Shown in pieces: positions 1 through 9,473 of a stretch of DNA of 15,494 bases. The DNA comes from Globomyces pollinis-pini (Eukaryota > Chytridiomycota > Chytridiomycetes > Rhizophydiales > Globomycetaceae), in NCBI GenBank assembly GCA_025399215.1, contig MU621462.1, positions 1 through 15,494 on the forward strand, written 5' to 3'. The first letter of the stretch is position 1. The number at the start of each line of letters is the position of its first letter. The notes below the pieces were generated by a model. The model saw only the letters and a program-made list of their open reading frames with translations, made no database searches and was not told where the DNA came from. A program made the translations under genes and the position numbers.

Positions 1-2
1 AC

Positions 3-803
3 CCACAACATCCTCGCACCTTTATCGACGACATGTTTGCCCGCTACATTCTACCCTTCCACAAGGACTACAGCGACTCCTCCAGCTGCCACACTCCGCT
101 TTCTTCAAACCCACCATCAAGAAGCAACTCTGCCGAGGATTTGGACTATGTCCCGGAGGAGAGAGAGCTAACACACAAGGATTTAAAGAAGACTGTCGAG
201 AAGAGAGACGGCGTTTGTCTGTTTTGTTGGGATAAGCTGCAGTGTCATGGGGCTCACATCATCGCCCAGAAGAACATCCCGGTGGCCTACGACGAACCAT
301 CTGTTCTGGCGGGAGCTGGTCTGAAGCAGAAACATCAAGTACAGAACGGGATGCTGCTGTGTATCAAGTGCCACGGCGAATTCTACCAGCTGAAGCGATA
401 TGTGGATGTAGTGGACGACAAGCTGGTAGTCAAGGTGGTCAACCACTCAGTTTTGCGGAACGACGACAAGCACAGAGACTGGGAACGATTGAATGGCTTT
501 CTGAGGGTTAGTCGTTCTTTTTGGCAATCAGACTGGACCGACATTGACAACCGACAATGTGTCGAACCCAACGGTGAAATGGCCTTGTATTTCGTCCTCA
601 ATAACGCAACCCGACTTCCCAACAGAAACGCACTAGAATTCCACAAAGCAGCGTGCCTTATTTGGCGCATGGCAGGCGGTGCTGAATCGGAGGATGAGCA
701 TTGCCCTGATGATGATGACTACATTCCTGTTGACTACCGAAGCAAGAGTATTGAGAAATGGGTGGAATCGAGTGCTACTTTGGTTATCGAAAGTACTCAA
801 TAA
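3..803 (+). CDS. HNH endonuclease-domain protein, 5' partial
   Basis: A likely DNA-cutting HNH nuclease-fold protein of a kind common in fungi, where its role is usually unknown. Numbering from the ATG at 33, an HNH core is visible: CLFC with C62 and C65, H75 in GAHII, N105 in QNGMLLC, then C110-x2-C113 and H114. The cysteine pairs probably hold a structural zinc and H75/N105/H114 match the HNH triad. An acidic run of aspartates lies near the C-terminus (about 226-231). The frame is open upstream of the ATG to the window edge and reads plausibly, so the gene probably starts outside and 33 may be an internal methionine. It has no introns. It is also GC-richer than its neighbours: 34 of 60 bases at 241-300 are G or C, against 19 of 60 at 13381-13440. 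Transfer or a mobile origin is possible. Domain call is firm; biological role is unknown. Confidence 0.75.
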   Translation, partial: PQHPRTFIDDMFARYILPFHKDYSDSSSCHTPLSSNPPSRSNSAEDLDYVPEERELTHKDLKKTVEKRDGVCLFCWDKLQCHGAHIIAQKNIPVAYDEPSVLAGAGLKQKHQVQNGMLLCIKCHGEFYQLKRYVDVVDDKLVVKVVNHSVLRNDDKHRDWERLNGFLRVSRSFWQSDWTDIDNRQCVEPNGEMALYFVLNNATRLPNRNALEFHKAACLIWRMAGGAESEDEHCPDDDDYIPVDYRSKSIEKWVESSATLVIESTQ

Positions 804-825
804 GGCCAAAGTACTCAATAAGGCC
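790..825. repeat. 18-bp tandem duplication across a stop codon
   Basis: The 18-mer AAAGTACTCAATAAGGCC occurs twice without mismatch or gap, at 790-807 and 808-825. The stop codon TAA of the HNH gene (801-803) is inside copy 1, and copy 2 supplies a second in-frame TAA at 819-821. This looks like a replication-slippage or repair duplication. It leaves the protein unchanged because the first stop is intact. Confidence 0.9.
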
Positions 826-1173
826 GTGTTTTCATTCTTATTTATAATAGACTGATTTCTGAATCAGAGCAATAGTTCTTATCGTAGTAAATGTCATGGT
901 GTAATCGCTTCAAAAAGGGGCCTTTTTTCTCATCTAACCCCACCTCCATCTACGGCTTCTTCAGTCGTTTCCCTCAATCATTGATTTGCAACGATGTTTC
1001 AGAAAAAACGATTTTCAACTCCAGTGATTTATTTTATATTCAAATTCACGATACTATCAGATAGAATCATGTCGTTCTAAACCTAAAACTCACACATCAC
1101 CACAACATCCATTACTGCTCTAGAAACACTATACAAAAACTTGAGGTTACAATAAAAATTTATATTACAGGTT
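826..1173. other. Intergenic region between convergent HNH and HMG genes
   Basis: About 350 bases with no open frame or splice-joined frame that I can support. It contains the 3' flanks of two converging genes and AT-rich runs such as TTCTTATTTATAATAG near 836-850. The G+C content falls here from the high level of the HNH gene to the low level typical of the rest of the window. No tRNA-like cloverleaf or clear RNA gene was seen. Confidence 0.5.
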
Positions 1174-1575
1174 TTAATAGATAGGATATTGTTTGACAAG
1201 ATTGTCATGTTGTGAGCCAACTAGGCCTATATCTACAATAGAACACGCCAGTTGAACATCAACGGATACATTACTCGACGAGTACTGCTCTACCCATCCA
1301 TTCGGTAACTCGCTACACAAGTCATACTCATTCACTTGCCCAGATATTGGTGAAGTAGGAGAATAGTTCAGATGGTCCGATCTTTGGGCAAGTGCAATTT
1401 GATAAAAGTACTTTTTCACATGTTCCGGTTCTAATGCCCACGATTGTCCAGCTATGATCGATATATCTTGACTTTTTGTTATCTGGTATTGTTCAGTAAT
1501 TCGTTTGGTCATATATTTTCGATACACGAAAAATGCATTCATTGGTTTTTTAACTTTGTGTGTGGTACTGATCAT
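1174..1575 (-). CDS. HMG-box transcription factor, MATA_HMG-like
   Basis: Predicted 133-residue nuclear DNA-binding protein made mostly of one HMG box. The box runs from about residue 8 (KVKKPMNAFFVYR) through a second helix with ISIIAGQSWALEPEHVKKYF and a third with QIALAQRSDH, ending near NYSP (about 72). The KKPMNAF start and the I-x-G-x-x-W pattern are typical of sequence-specific HMG boxes of the SOX/MATA type, including fungal mating-type proteins. The remaining 60 residues are rich in Ser, Asn and Val with no recognised domain. The gene has one exon, unlike its conserved neighbours. The start ATG at 1575 has a TATAAATA about 30 bases upstream. Fungi can carry several such genes, so a mating role is possible but unproven. 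The nearest neighbour on the same strand is eIF4AIII, about 800 bp away. Confidence 0.75.
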   Translation of the reverse strand: MISTTHKVKKPMNAFFVYRKYMTKRITEQYQITKSQDISIIAGQSWALEPEHVKKYFYQIALAQRSDHLNYSPTSPISGQVNEYDLCSELPNGWVEQYSSSNVSVDVQLACSIVDIGLVGSQHDNLVKQYPIY

Positions 1576-1603
1576 AATGAGAATCTAGCTATTCAATTGG
1601 ATT

Positions 1604-1611
1604 TATTTATA
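1604..1611 (-). promoter_or_regulatory. Possible TATA box of the HMG gene
   Basis: TATAAATA on the minus strand about 30 bases upstream of the HMG-box ATG (1575). If it is a true TATA element the transcript would have almost no 5' leader. In an AT-rich genome such an octamer can occur by chance. Confidence 0.3.
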
Positions 1612-2353
1612 CGTGAAGTCCCAGAATGCTTTTTGGGAGGTTGTGTTCACCCAACATGGCCCAAAAAACGACACTTTTGAGTATTGGTAACTGGGACCTT
1701 GGACGACCCTGAATGAAAATCCATGAATAGTACATCTTGTTATGACTCAGCTTAAACACTTTGCGCTGCTTTGACTCGTCTTTCCAAGGTTTATTCACAC
1801 CCCACACACGTCACCTAGTTGTTCGGCTCAACTTTGCTTTTATTACTCACAAGAGAAATTGGCATGGCCTTCCTAAAAAAAATGAGATCTGTAATGAATT
1901 GCATTCACTTAAGTAGGTTGCAATATAGAACATAAATCGATTCGAATGTTACAGGCACTGCATTTGTACCATAGTTTCACTGTTAATGCCAAATATTACA
2001 AACATCTACACCAGTACACGCAAACTGAGAGTAATCCATAACATAATTGAGTTTCTAGATATATTAAAGGCTTGTTGTATTTAGTTTTAGTACCACTAAT
2101 TGAGGTTCCTTATTACTCTATCACTTAATCTCTGGTAATTCGATTTCCAAATGGATACTCGATCATTGGTTATTTGAACTTGCCAATAGTACACCATAAT
2201 TATCTACAGTTGTTTTGTAAAGTCAGGTCAAATGTCAGTATCGTGGACGGTTCCAATTTTACAAATGTTACTGATTTATCATTTTGAATATGTATGGTAT
2301 CTCTCACTTAACAGATTGAGTTCAAAAGATTAGCTTTTAAACATATACTAATT
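1612..2353. other. Gene-poor AT-rich spacer upstream of the HMG gene
   Basis: About 740 bases, the longest gene-free stretch in the window. A 66-codon minus-strand frame at 1607-1807 has no recognisable composition, no family resemblance and no splice extension that I could find. No tRNA or repeat array was seen. It holds the HMG gene's upstream region and the 3' flank of the eIF4AIII gene. Its size stands out against typical gaps of 17-250 bp here, so a fast-evolving or decayed gene or a non-coding RNA cannot be excluded. Confidence 0.4.
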
Positions 2354-2359
2354 TTTATT
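2354..2359 (-). terminator. AATAAA poly(A) signal of the eIF4AIII gene
   Basis: AATAAA on the minus strand, 12 bases after the stop codon at 2371. The same placement recurs after several other minus-strand genes here. Confidence 0.5.
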
Positions 2360-2370
2360 ATCAAGGCGAA

Positions 2371-3781
<1,411 letters not shown>

Positions 3782-3966
3782 TGCTGGAAAAGAAAAAAAA
3801 TGAAAATGAAATACAGATCACATCAATGAATTAGACTCAGTTACCAATGAAGGAGGGATGGATTCGAGATACTTAGTTTTAGTAAAATTTCTATTCTATG
3901 CAATTATAGAATCACATTGTGATATTTATAAAGTACGTATATTAAACCATGAATTGGATCTACTAT

Positions 3967-4452
3967 TTAACTATCATCCTCCTCTTCCAGTAGATTTTCA
4001 CTGAACTCTTCTTTAGTTTTCGAACATGGTTGAGCAACAACTTGAAAAAAATGATAAACTTCGTCAGAGTCATAAACTCCAATCTCTGCACCACATTCCC
4101 CACACTGTACTGGATGGAATACTTCATTAGTCCCTTTGACTCGGAGTATCTGCTCATGAAGAATCTTACATCTAACCACAAACATAGCTCGGTATTGTGA
4201 ATATTCTACATGTTTCTGACAGTCATAACAAACAGTGTTAAAACACATTGGACATTGCAAAATGGCATCTGAACGCTCACCTATTTTAAGTAATTATACA
4301 GTAGTACCTATCAAATGTTTGGATACCCATTCAGCGTCCTTTTCATCAGCTTCAGGATCATATAGTTCATCCTGTTCACTTTCCTTGAATTTCCTCTCTA
4401 ATATTGTCCCATCCATTACATTTCTATCCAATTCCATATCCAATCCCATCAT
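3967..4452 (-). CDS. EAPP-family (E2F-associated phosphoprotein) zinc-binding protein
   Basis: EAPP family; the human member is a nuclear phosphoprotein that binds E2F, and the fungal role is unclear. Two exons, 4452-4308 and 4280-3967, are joined across a 27-nt intron to give 152 residues. Family features: an acidic LYDPEADEKDAEWV stretch (30-43), then SDAILQCPMC (52-61), CYDCQKH (66-72), QYRAMFV (77-83), FHPVQCGECGAEIGVYD (103-119) and EVYHFF (122-127). The paired cysteines (58/61, 66/69, 108/111) probably bind zinc. The protein is shorter than human EAPP because it lacks the long N-terminal extension. I chose ATG 4452. An in-frame ATG at 4515 would add 21 residues of non-family sequence and overlap GPI2 on the other strand. 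The start lies about 25 bp from the divergent GPI2 start. Confidence 0.85.
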
Positions 4453-4477
4453 TTGTGAGTGAAAAGTTAAACTTTTT

Positions 4478-5496
4478 ATGTACCATTCAGCACCTTGGAA
4501 AAAAATCCTATTCATCAAACAAAACTATCCTGATAATCATGTGGATTCATCATTCTTACAATCAATGAAGAAAAATGTTAACGTAAAGTTATTGAATTAT
4601 TGGGAAGTGGTAGCTGGTTCTTTTCGAATATCTCAACAAATATCAACAGTGTTATTCTTTATTGGATTCTATCTTCAACTACGATCTAATGATTTTCATT
4701 TTAATTGGATTTGGGTTGGATTAGTGTTATCATTCATCATGTATCTCATTTATGTGTTTATCACTGCATCGTATGATAATGCTGGTAAATTAAGTTATTA
4801 ATTTCATTACAGTCTCGACTTTTAAGAATGGAATATTATTTGCAATTGTATTGATTTTTATGACTCCCATTACAAGAAATCTAACAAAGGCTATTGCAAC
4901 AGATTCTATCTGGGCCTTAACTACGTTAATGCTCTTGGCAAATTTATTGTTCCAGTATGCATCTCTTTGTTTTGATATTATCTAGCGATTATGAATCTGA
5001 TGTAGCTACTCACACGAGGTATACTATTATTAACTGATCTTTCTAGATTTCCAGATTCATTATCAATCAATGCAGCAATGGTAACTGTAATTTATTCATA
5101 CAAAGTTTGCCTCCACTTTACTGGCATCTCGTTTAGACTCTAATTACAAAGTATCATTGTTGATGTTGCAAGCCGTGATGCTATTTGCGTTATTTCCCAT
5201 CTTTAGAAGATCAGTCAGAGTATTTCAGTTTATTAACGTAAAGGTTTCATTTCCTTCACCTATCCTTGATGGTTTAATGTCTTTTGTTATTACCATTGCC
5301 ACTCTATACATTTTTAAAGACATATCAACATTAACGTGTGGTATACATATTTTATTGACTCTGACTGTTAATTTTCTCTGTCCTTACTTATTTACTATAA
5401 TTCAAATGTATAAGAAGTAAGTAAAATATTCTAATCCATAGTGAAATTCGTGGCCCTTGGGATGAAGCTATTATCGGAAAGTCTCTGGAGGAATGA
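4478..5496 (+). CDS. GPI2: GPI2/PIG-C subunit of GPI-GlcNAc transferase
   Basis: Multi-pass ER membrane subunit of the complex that adds N-acetylglucosamine to phosphatidylinositol, the first step of GPI-anchor synthesis. Six exons: 4478-4784, 4813-4954, 4986-5018, 5047-5080, 5106-5416, 5442-5496. The introns are 28, 31, 28, 25 and 25 nt, and the joined product is 293 residues (human PIG-C is 297). The N-terminus PWKKILFIKQNYPDNHVD is the family signature, followed by NYWEVV and SQQIS, and the C-terminus reads IRGPWDEA, also diagnostic. Several hydrophobic membrane segments lie between. ATG 4478 is forced because an in-frame TGA lies at 4460-4462. Two exons are only 33 and 34 nt. It is divergent from EAPP with almost no intergenic space and converges on the leucine-rich gene about 95 bp downstream. 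Confidence 0.95.
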
Positions 5497-5562
5497 AAGT
5501 CCCAGTAATATTACACCATACCAACATAAATCTAATATATACATAATTGTATCGCATAACCT

Positions 5563-5568
5563 TTTATT
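5563..5568 (-). terminator. AATAAA poly(A) signal of the leucine-rich gene
   Basis: Minus-strand AATAAA 24 bases beyond the stop codon at 5592, in the roughly 95-bp gap between convergent genes. Confidence 0.5.
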
Positions 5569-5591
5569 TAACAAGAAGCATAGTAATTAAC

Positions 5592-6791
5592 CTATCGTCC
5601 AACCAATCCAAGATTGGAATAATAGTACCTATAACAACAGCGAATCAATTCGCTGGCATCAAAAGGATTCCTAGATCGTGTTACCAACAGCCCCATGGAT
5701 TTCTTATCAAGTAGGACATTCAATAGCAGAGATTTATCAAGTTGGTAATATTGAAGAAAACAAGAGAATACCAATTGAATGATATCAGATGAATATAGAC
5801 TGGATAACATCATCAAATGAAATCGAGCAAACACCAAATTTTGAGCTTGTAAATTTCTAACTTCTGATTCTTGAATATTCAAATCCAATTTTGGAAATAA
5901 ATCAAAAAGTTCATGTGAAATCACCAAAGATGGATTGACGGAATGTATCTGATTGGTTGCCTGTTCAAACAAATTCCACGAAAGTGTATCATACACGTCC
6001 AATCTGAGTTCAGCTAGGGTAGTATTAGCCTGTAATCCATCAATGATTGATTTAGATAATTGTGGGATCCAATGATTATCATCTGTTAAAATACTAACTG
6101 ATAAAATCTTTAAGATCTTGTTTCTTGAAATCAAATTGTTCAAGGAATTGAAATCAATCTCGATTCCAAATTCAATCCAAGCTTGTAATTCTTCCAATTC
6201 AAGTAAATAATTGAATTTTGGGAAATTAACTGAATAAAAATCATTTGAGAATCCTGCAATCTGTAATACTTTTAACTTTCGATTTGATAAAATGAAATCT
6301 GAAAATAATTCATCACGTAATTTTGGAAAGTTTTCGAATGCAATGAATAAATTGGTCAATGTGGACACGTTGGAAAGGCAATCAGACAAGATGGTACTCG
6401 TTTCTACATTGTTATCCAAATTTAATGCTATAGTCAAGTTGTTTAAACATGGAATCAAAGATAATAGTTGACCAAGTGTATTAGCTTCTTCTAGATCTAA
6501 TGGTAGAATGGAATGAAATACAAAACAATTAATATTCTTTGGAATACAATGAATCATAATAGGACTAATAATACCATTAGATATAATTGTATGTAGATTT
6601 GGAAGATCTTTGAAATCTTGAAAGCACCCTAGATCTTCAATCAATCCAATTTCAATCACACAGAATTCTTTGATGACTTTAGCAGCTACATTCCATTCCG
6701 AGTATTCAATAAAATTTGAGCTCTTTATATCTGGTAAAGTTTCTTTAAAGTGCTTCCATTGTTGAAATTCTTTGACCTGTTCAAGAAGCAT
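5592..6791 (-). CDS. Leucine-rich-repeat-like protein, paralogue A
   Basis: Uncharacterised 399-residue protein in a single exon. The middle (about 80-290) has spaced leucine/isoleucine blocks such as LNNLTIALNL, LKVLQIAGF, LKILSVSIL and LAELRLDVYD, reminiscent of irregular F-box/LRR-type repeats. No signal peptide, membrane helix or catalytic motif is seen. It is clearly paralogous to the protein at 12560-13837. The N-termini match (EQVKEFQQWK against TQIKEYLRWR), and the last about 66 residues align without gaps at 29 identities, ending in FDASELIRCCY against FDTCELIRCCY. The middle is far more diverged. The two genes are in opposite orientation and both lack introns, in a window where conserved genes have 1-10. 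A lineage-specific substrate-binding or F-box-like role is only a guess. Confidence 0.75.
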   Translation of the reverse strand: MLLEQVKEFQQWKHFKETLPDIKSSNFIEYSEWNVAAKVIKEFCVIEIGLIEDLGCFQDFKDLPNLHTIISNGIISPIMIHCIPKNINCFVFHSILPLDLEEANTLGQLLSLIPCLNNLTIALNLDNNVETSTILSDCLSNVSTLTNLFIAFENFPKLRDELFSDFILSNRKLKVLQIAGFSNDFYSVNFPKFNYLLELEELQAWIEFGIEIDFNSLNNLISRNKILKILSVSILTDDNHWIPQLSKSIIDGLQANTTLAELRLDVYDTLSWNLFEQATNQIHSVNPSLVISHELFDLFPKLDLNIQESEVRNLQAQNLVFARFHLMMLSSLYSSDIIQLVFSCFLQYYQLDKSLLLNVLLDKKSMGLLVTRSRNPFDASELIRCCYRYYYSNLGLVGR

Positions 6792-6995
6792 AATTTGGAT
6801 AAGGTTTCACAACGTGAAATGATGAAATAAATTGTCAATGAACAAATAAGAAACTAATAATCAAATCATATCTCAGGTAGTTAGATAGAAGGTTCTTTGA
6901 TGGACTAAAAATCGCAACCTCCTTGTCTTAATAAACGATCAAATACCCAATTACGTCAAAAAGCGAACCTTACTACTGATTGAATTTCAATAAGA

Positions 6996-7001
6996 TTTAT
7001 T
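6996..7001 (-). terminator. AATAAA poly(A) signal of the Sus1/ENY2 gene
   Basis: Minus-strand AATAAA about 33 bases after the stop codon at 7034, in the spacer before the leucine-rich gene. Confidence 0.45.
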
Positions 7002-7033
7002 GACTAATTTATGTAGCAATATACGTGAATCTA

Positions 7034-7424
7034 TTAATCATCAGTCAAGTACTTTCGAATCTTTGTCATCATTTCGTTTTTGACTGCTTCCGGAACCATA
7101 GCTTTCAATAAGTAAATGATTGATAAACCTTTTCCTTTGGGTGTGATTTCTTTGACTAAATCATCAATGGTAACATGATCCAATCCTTTTGTTTGAATCA
7201 CCTCTGGTGGTTAGTTCTAATACTTTTTAACCTCTACAGTATATTTTAAGTTCTTCCTTCCATCCACATTCTATTAATCGTTGACGTAAATATTCCCGTA
7301 GTCTGGTATAAGTGACTAGTTTCAATTTTACCTATCCTTTTCTCCAGTCTTTATCAGTTTATTCTCAATGATTGGTCTGAATTCTGGTCTACAATATTAT
7401 GAATTTCATGTCCTATTACTGCAT
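7034..7424 (-). CDS. SUS1: Sus1/ENY2, SAGA deubiquitinase-module and TREX-2 subunit
   Basis: Small helical adaptor shared by the SAGA histone-deubiquitinating module and the TREX-2 mRNA-export complex. No single open frame shows it; five exons must be joined: 7424-7420, 7388-7332, 7302-7232, 7203-7129, 7101-7034. The introns are 31, 29, 28 and 27 nt. The result is exactly 91 residues, close to yeast Sus1 (96) and human ENY2 (101). Diagnostic stretches are [17 protein letters not shown] (6-22), [11 protein letters not shown] (30-40), [15 protein letters not shown] (46-60), EITPKGKA (63-70) and MVPEAVK (71-77). The first exon is only ATGCA. The fourth intron is a multiple of three with no stop, so retention would insert nine residues into the conserved TPKG/VP segment. 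Two stop codons (TAA TAG) are adjacent. The gene lies about 80 bp downstream of RPN8 on the same strand. Confidence 0.92.
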
Positions 7425-7487
7425 CTTAAAAATGGTATGGATGAAAAATTGGTAAGACTAAATAAACACAAAATTAATATCAAAAGA

Positions 7488-7493
7488 TTTATT
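7488..7493 (-). terminator. AATAAA poly(A) signal of RPN8
   Basis: Minus-strand AATAAA 11 bases after the RPN8 stop codon (7504), within the short gap before the Sus1/ENY2 gene. Confidence 0.5.
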
Positions 7494-7503
7494 AAACTCT
7501 TAA

Positions 7504-8549
7504 TTACGCAGCAGCAGGAGCTTCCTTTTCCTTTTCTACATCTTTGACTTCTACCTTCCCTTCAACAACTTCAGAATCACGTAGAAGACCTTTATTTTCA
7601 ATCAAATTGTGAAGTGCAATCACAGCTCGAATCATTGATGATAAATATACTACCAACAGTTCGTCATTAGTTTTTACTGAAAATGATTTCACACTTTCTT
7701 CAACGTTCAAGTTTGGAAGTAGATTTAACATGTTTTGAAGGTTGTAAATAATGCTATGATTCACAGGTAAGCTTCCAGCTAAGACTTTATCAAGATAAGC
7801 TCTGATTTCTAATAAATGTTTATGAAGTCCTTTCAATGAACTTAATTGCGAGACAATTTGAGTTGAAAGAGAACCAATTGAAGTGTCCTTTATGTCACGC
7901 AACAAATGTTCAACACCAATCTCTTCTGCTTCCTCTGCTTCGATTACTGATGCTATGTGATTAAAGGTTCTGGTGGTTGCTGTTCCATCCTATACATGAG
8001 ACCAGTTCGATTCATTACATCGTGAATTTCTTCCACAGCGTAGTATGCGTTCGTTGGTAATCCCAATTCAGTGAGCTTGACGTCAATGACAACCAAGACT
8101 GGGTTAGCATTATACTGTTTAAATAGTTCATTGATTTGTAAATCGGATGATCGTAACTTTGGACCACTATGGTACCATCCAACCATCTTTTCCTTTGCTT
8201 TCAAAGAATTAATATTCCAAGTACAAGATACCATTGACTTTACGGAACATATCATACATGGCTTCATGGTAGTTGTGATCCAAAAACCAAACGGATGGAT
8301 CTTTTTCATCTTCTTCGAAAGGCACTAAAAGAATAAGAGTGAATTAGCATACCTAAATATTAAAAGCGAATAAATCAAACCAGCGTAAGAGTTTGCAACA
8401 TTTACTTCATTTCCAACTTGCTGACCTAATAAGATTCCGACAACGCGCTTCTTTGTATTCTTTGCGGATCTGTTATAGTGGTCTACGACGGATAATAAAA
8501 CCAAAGGATGGACAATCACTTTTGTAGGTGTATTTGTTACAATAGCCAT
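7504..8549 (-). CDS. RPN8: 26S proteasome regulatory subunit RPN8 (PSMD7), MPN domain
   Basis: Non-catalytic MPN-domain subunit of the 19S lid, partner of the deubiquitinase RPN11. Exons are 8549-8381, 8324-8232, 8197-8019 and 7989-7504, giving 308 residues (human PSMD7 is 324). Family landmarks are [16 protein letters not shown] near the N-terminus, [52 protein letters not shown] and [19 protein letters not shown]. The metalloprotease ligands of RPN11 are absent, as expected for RPN8. The C-terminal half is a helical lid-assembly region, and the tail is Glu/Lys/Ala-rich. The first intervening sequence is 56 nt and divides exactly into two adjacent 28-nt GT..AG units (8380-8353 and 8352-8325). 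The other introns are 34 and 29 nt. The stop is 79 bp from the Sus1/ENY2 ATG. Confidence 0.95.
8325..8380 (-). other. Two abutting 28-nt introns (tandem or stwintron-like)
   Basis: Between the RPN8 codons for NSYA and VPFEED lies a 56-nt insert. It begins GTTTGATTT, has TTTAG immediately followed by GTATGC in the middle, and ends TTCTTTTAG. Each half is 28 nt, the modal intron size of the window, with its own GT and AG and no exonic base between them. It could be removed in two consecutive reactions or as one 56-nt intron. Confidence 0.8.
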
Positions 8550-8738
8550 TTGAAAATTGGAAAAAATTTGACCAGGGCAAAGACAGTTTAAAGTGAGAGA
8601 AACATGAAATAGAAAATTAAACCAAAACGATTATGAAAGGGTACTAAATGAATAGTGAAGCTGTTGGTTGGATGTTAGTGGACTTCTGTGTATTTTTCAT
8701 CAAAGAAATTGGATGTAAATGTATCTTTATACTACTAG

Positions 8739-8744
8739 TTTATT
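8739..8744 (-). terminator. AATAAA poly(A) signal of TAF11
   Basis: Minus-strand AATAAA only three bases after the TAF11 stop codon (TAA at 8750-8748), implying a very short 3' untranslated region. Confidence 0.45.
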
Positions 8745-8747
8745 ATA

Positions 8748-9473
8748 TTAGAATATTTGACGTGTATATCCCTTGTTTTTTACTGTTCCATGATCCTTTT
8801 GGTATCGCTTAAATGCTTCTCGTAAGTGCTCTGGGCATATTGGTCTATCACATAAGATCTCTCAATTACCCTGTATGACCCCATTCTTCCATTACATCTA
8901 ATGCTGTCTCCACAATCTCTCCAACAAAAATTTTACCAACTCCAGATACAACTATGATAATTAAAAAATCACTTTACCAATAGCGACACTGGCAGGAACT
9001 GGTCCAACAATTGTAGTAACAATCTGATTTAAATATTGAAAGCTTACCTTTCTCATGGTTGACTTTGGCAAATGTGCTCTTCGAAAGGCTTCGTAACGAT
9101 TCAAAGTTTCCTCATCCATCTGATCCAGCAATGCTTTTGTTTCTTCTCTGCCAATAGATTGAGATGGTTTGGCAACCACATCATCATCTTCCAACTACCG
9201 TTAAAGTGAATCTAAAACCTCTTCTTCCTCTTCCACAGCTTCTTGAGCAGCAGGCACAGGTACCATTGAAACTGTAGTTGCTGAATCTACGGCTGCCTGA
9301 ATAGCTGGCGGCATTGCACTAGGAGGCAAGATCGTTGTATGAGGAGTTATTGGTGCAACTGTCTTTTTCGTTGTTTTATCCTTCTTGACTCTAGGCTGTT
9401 TTTCCTTTGGAGTCTTTGGAACTCTAGTTTTCTTCTCCACTTTTGCTTTGGTTTTCTTATCCATTTCACTCAA
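8748..9473 (-). CDS. TAF11: TFIID subunit TAF11 (TAFII28 histone fold)
   Basis: Histone-fold subunit of the general transcription factor TFIID, pairing with TAF13. Five exons: 9473-9219, 9194-9048, 9023-8978, 8951-8870, 8844-8748. The introns are 24, 24, 26 and 25 nt, among the shortest here, and the product is 208 residues. Residues 1-40 are a Lys-rich basic tail, about 41-80 is Pro/Ala-rich low complexity, and 79-89 is acidic. The TAF11 core begins near [19 protein letters not shown] and continues [20 protein letters not shown], then [15 protein letters not shown] and [17 protein letters not shown], all family hallmarks. The second intron is 24 nt, a multiple of three and stop-free, so unspliced message would add eight residues inside the histone fold. 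A second ATG lies three codons after the first. It is divergent from the rhodanese gene, with 446 bp between. Confidence 0.93.

Noticed and set aside
1607..1807. 66-codon minus-strand frame upstream of the HMG gene
   Set aside because: No family resemblance, no conserved motif and no splice partner; length is expected by chance.
4453..4515. Longer EAPP N-terminus from ATG 4515
   Set aside because: It would add 21 residues unlike the family, and would overlap the GPI2 coding start, which is fixed by an upstream stop.
6815..6980. C/D-box snoRNA (ATGATGA near 6820, CTGA near 6976)
   Set aside because: The boxes are about 155 nt apart, with no terminal stem or internal C'/D' pair, so this is likely chance in AT-rich sequence.
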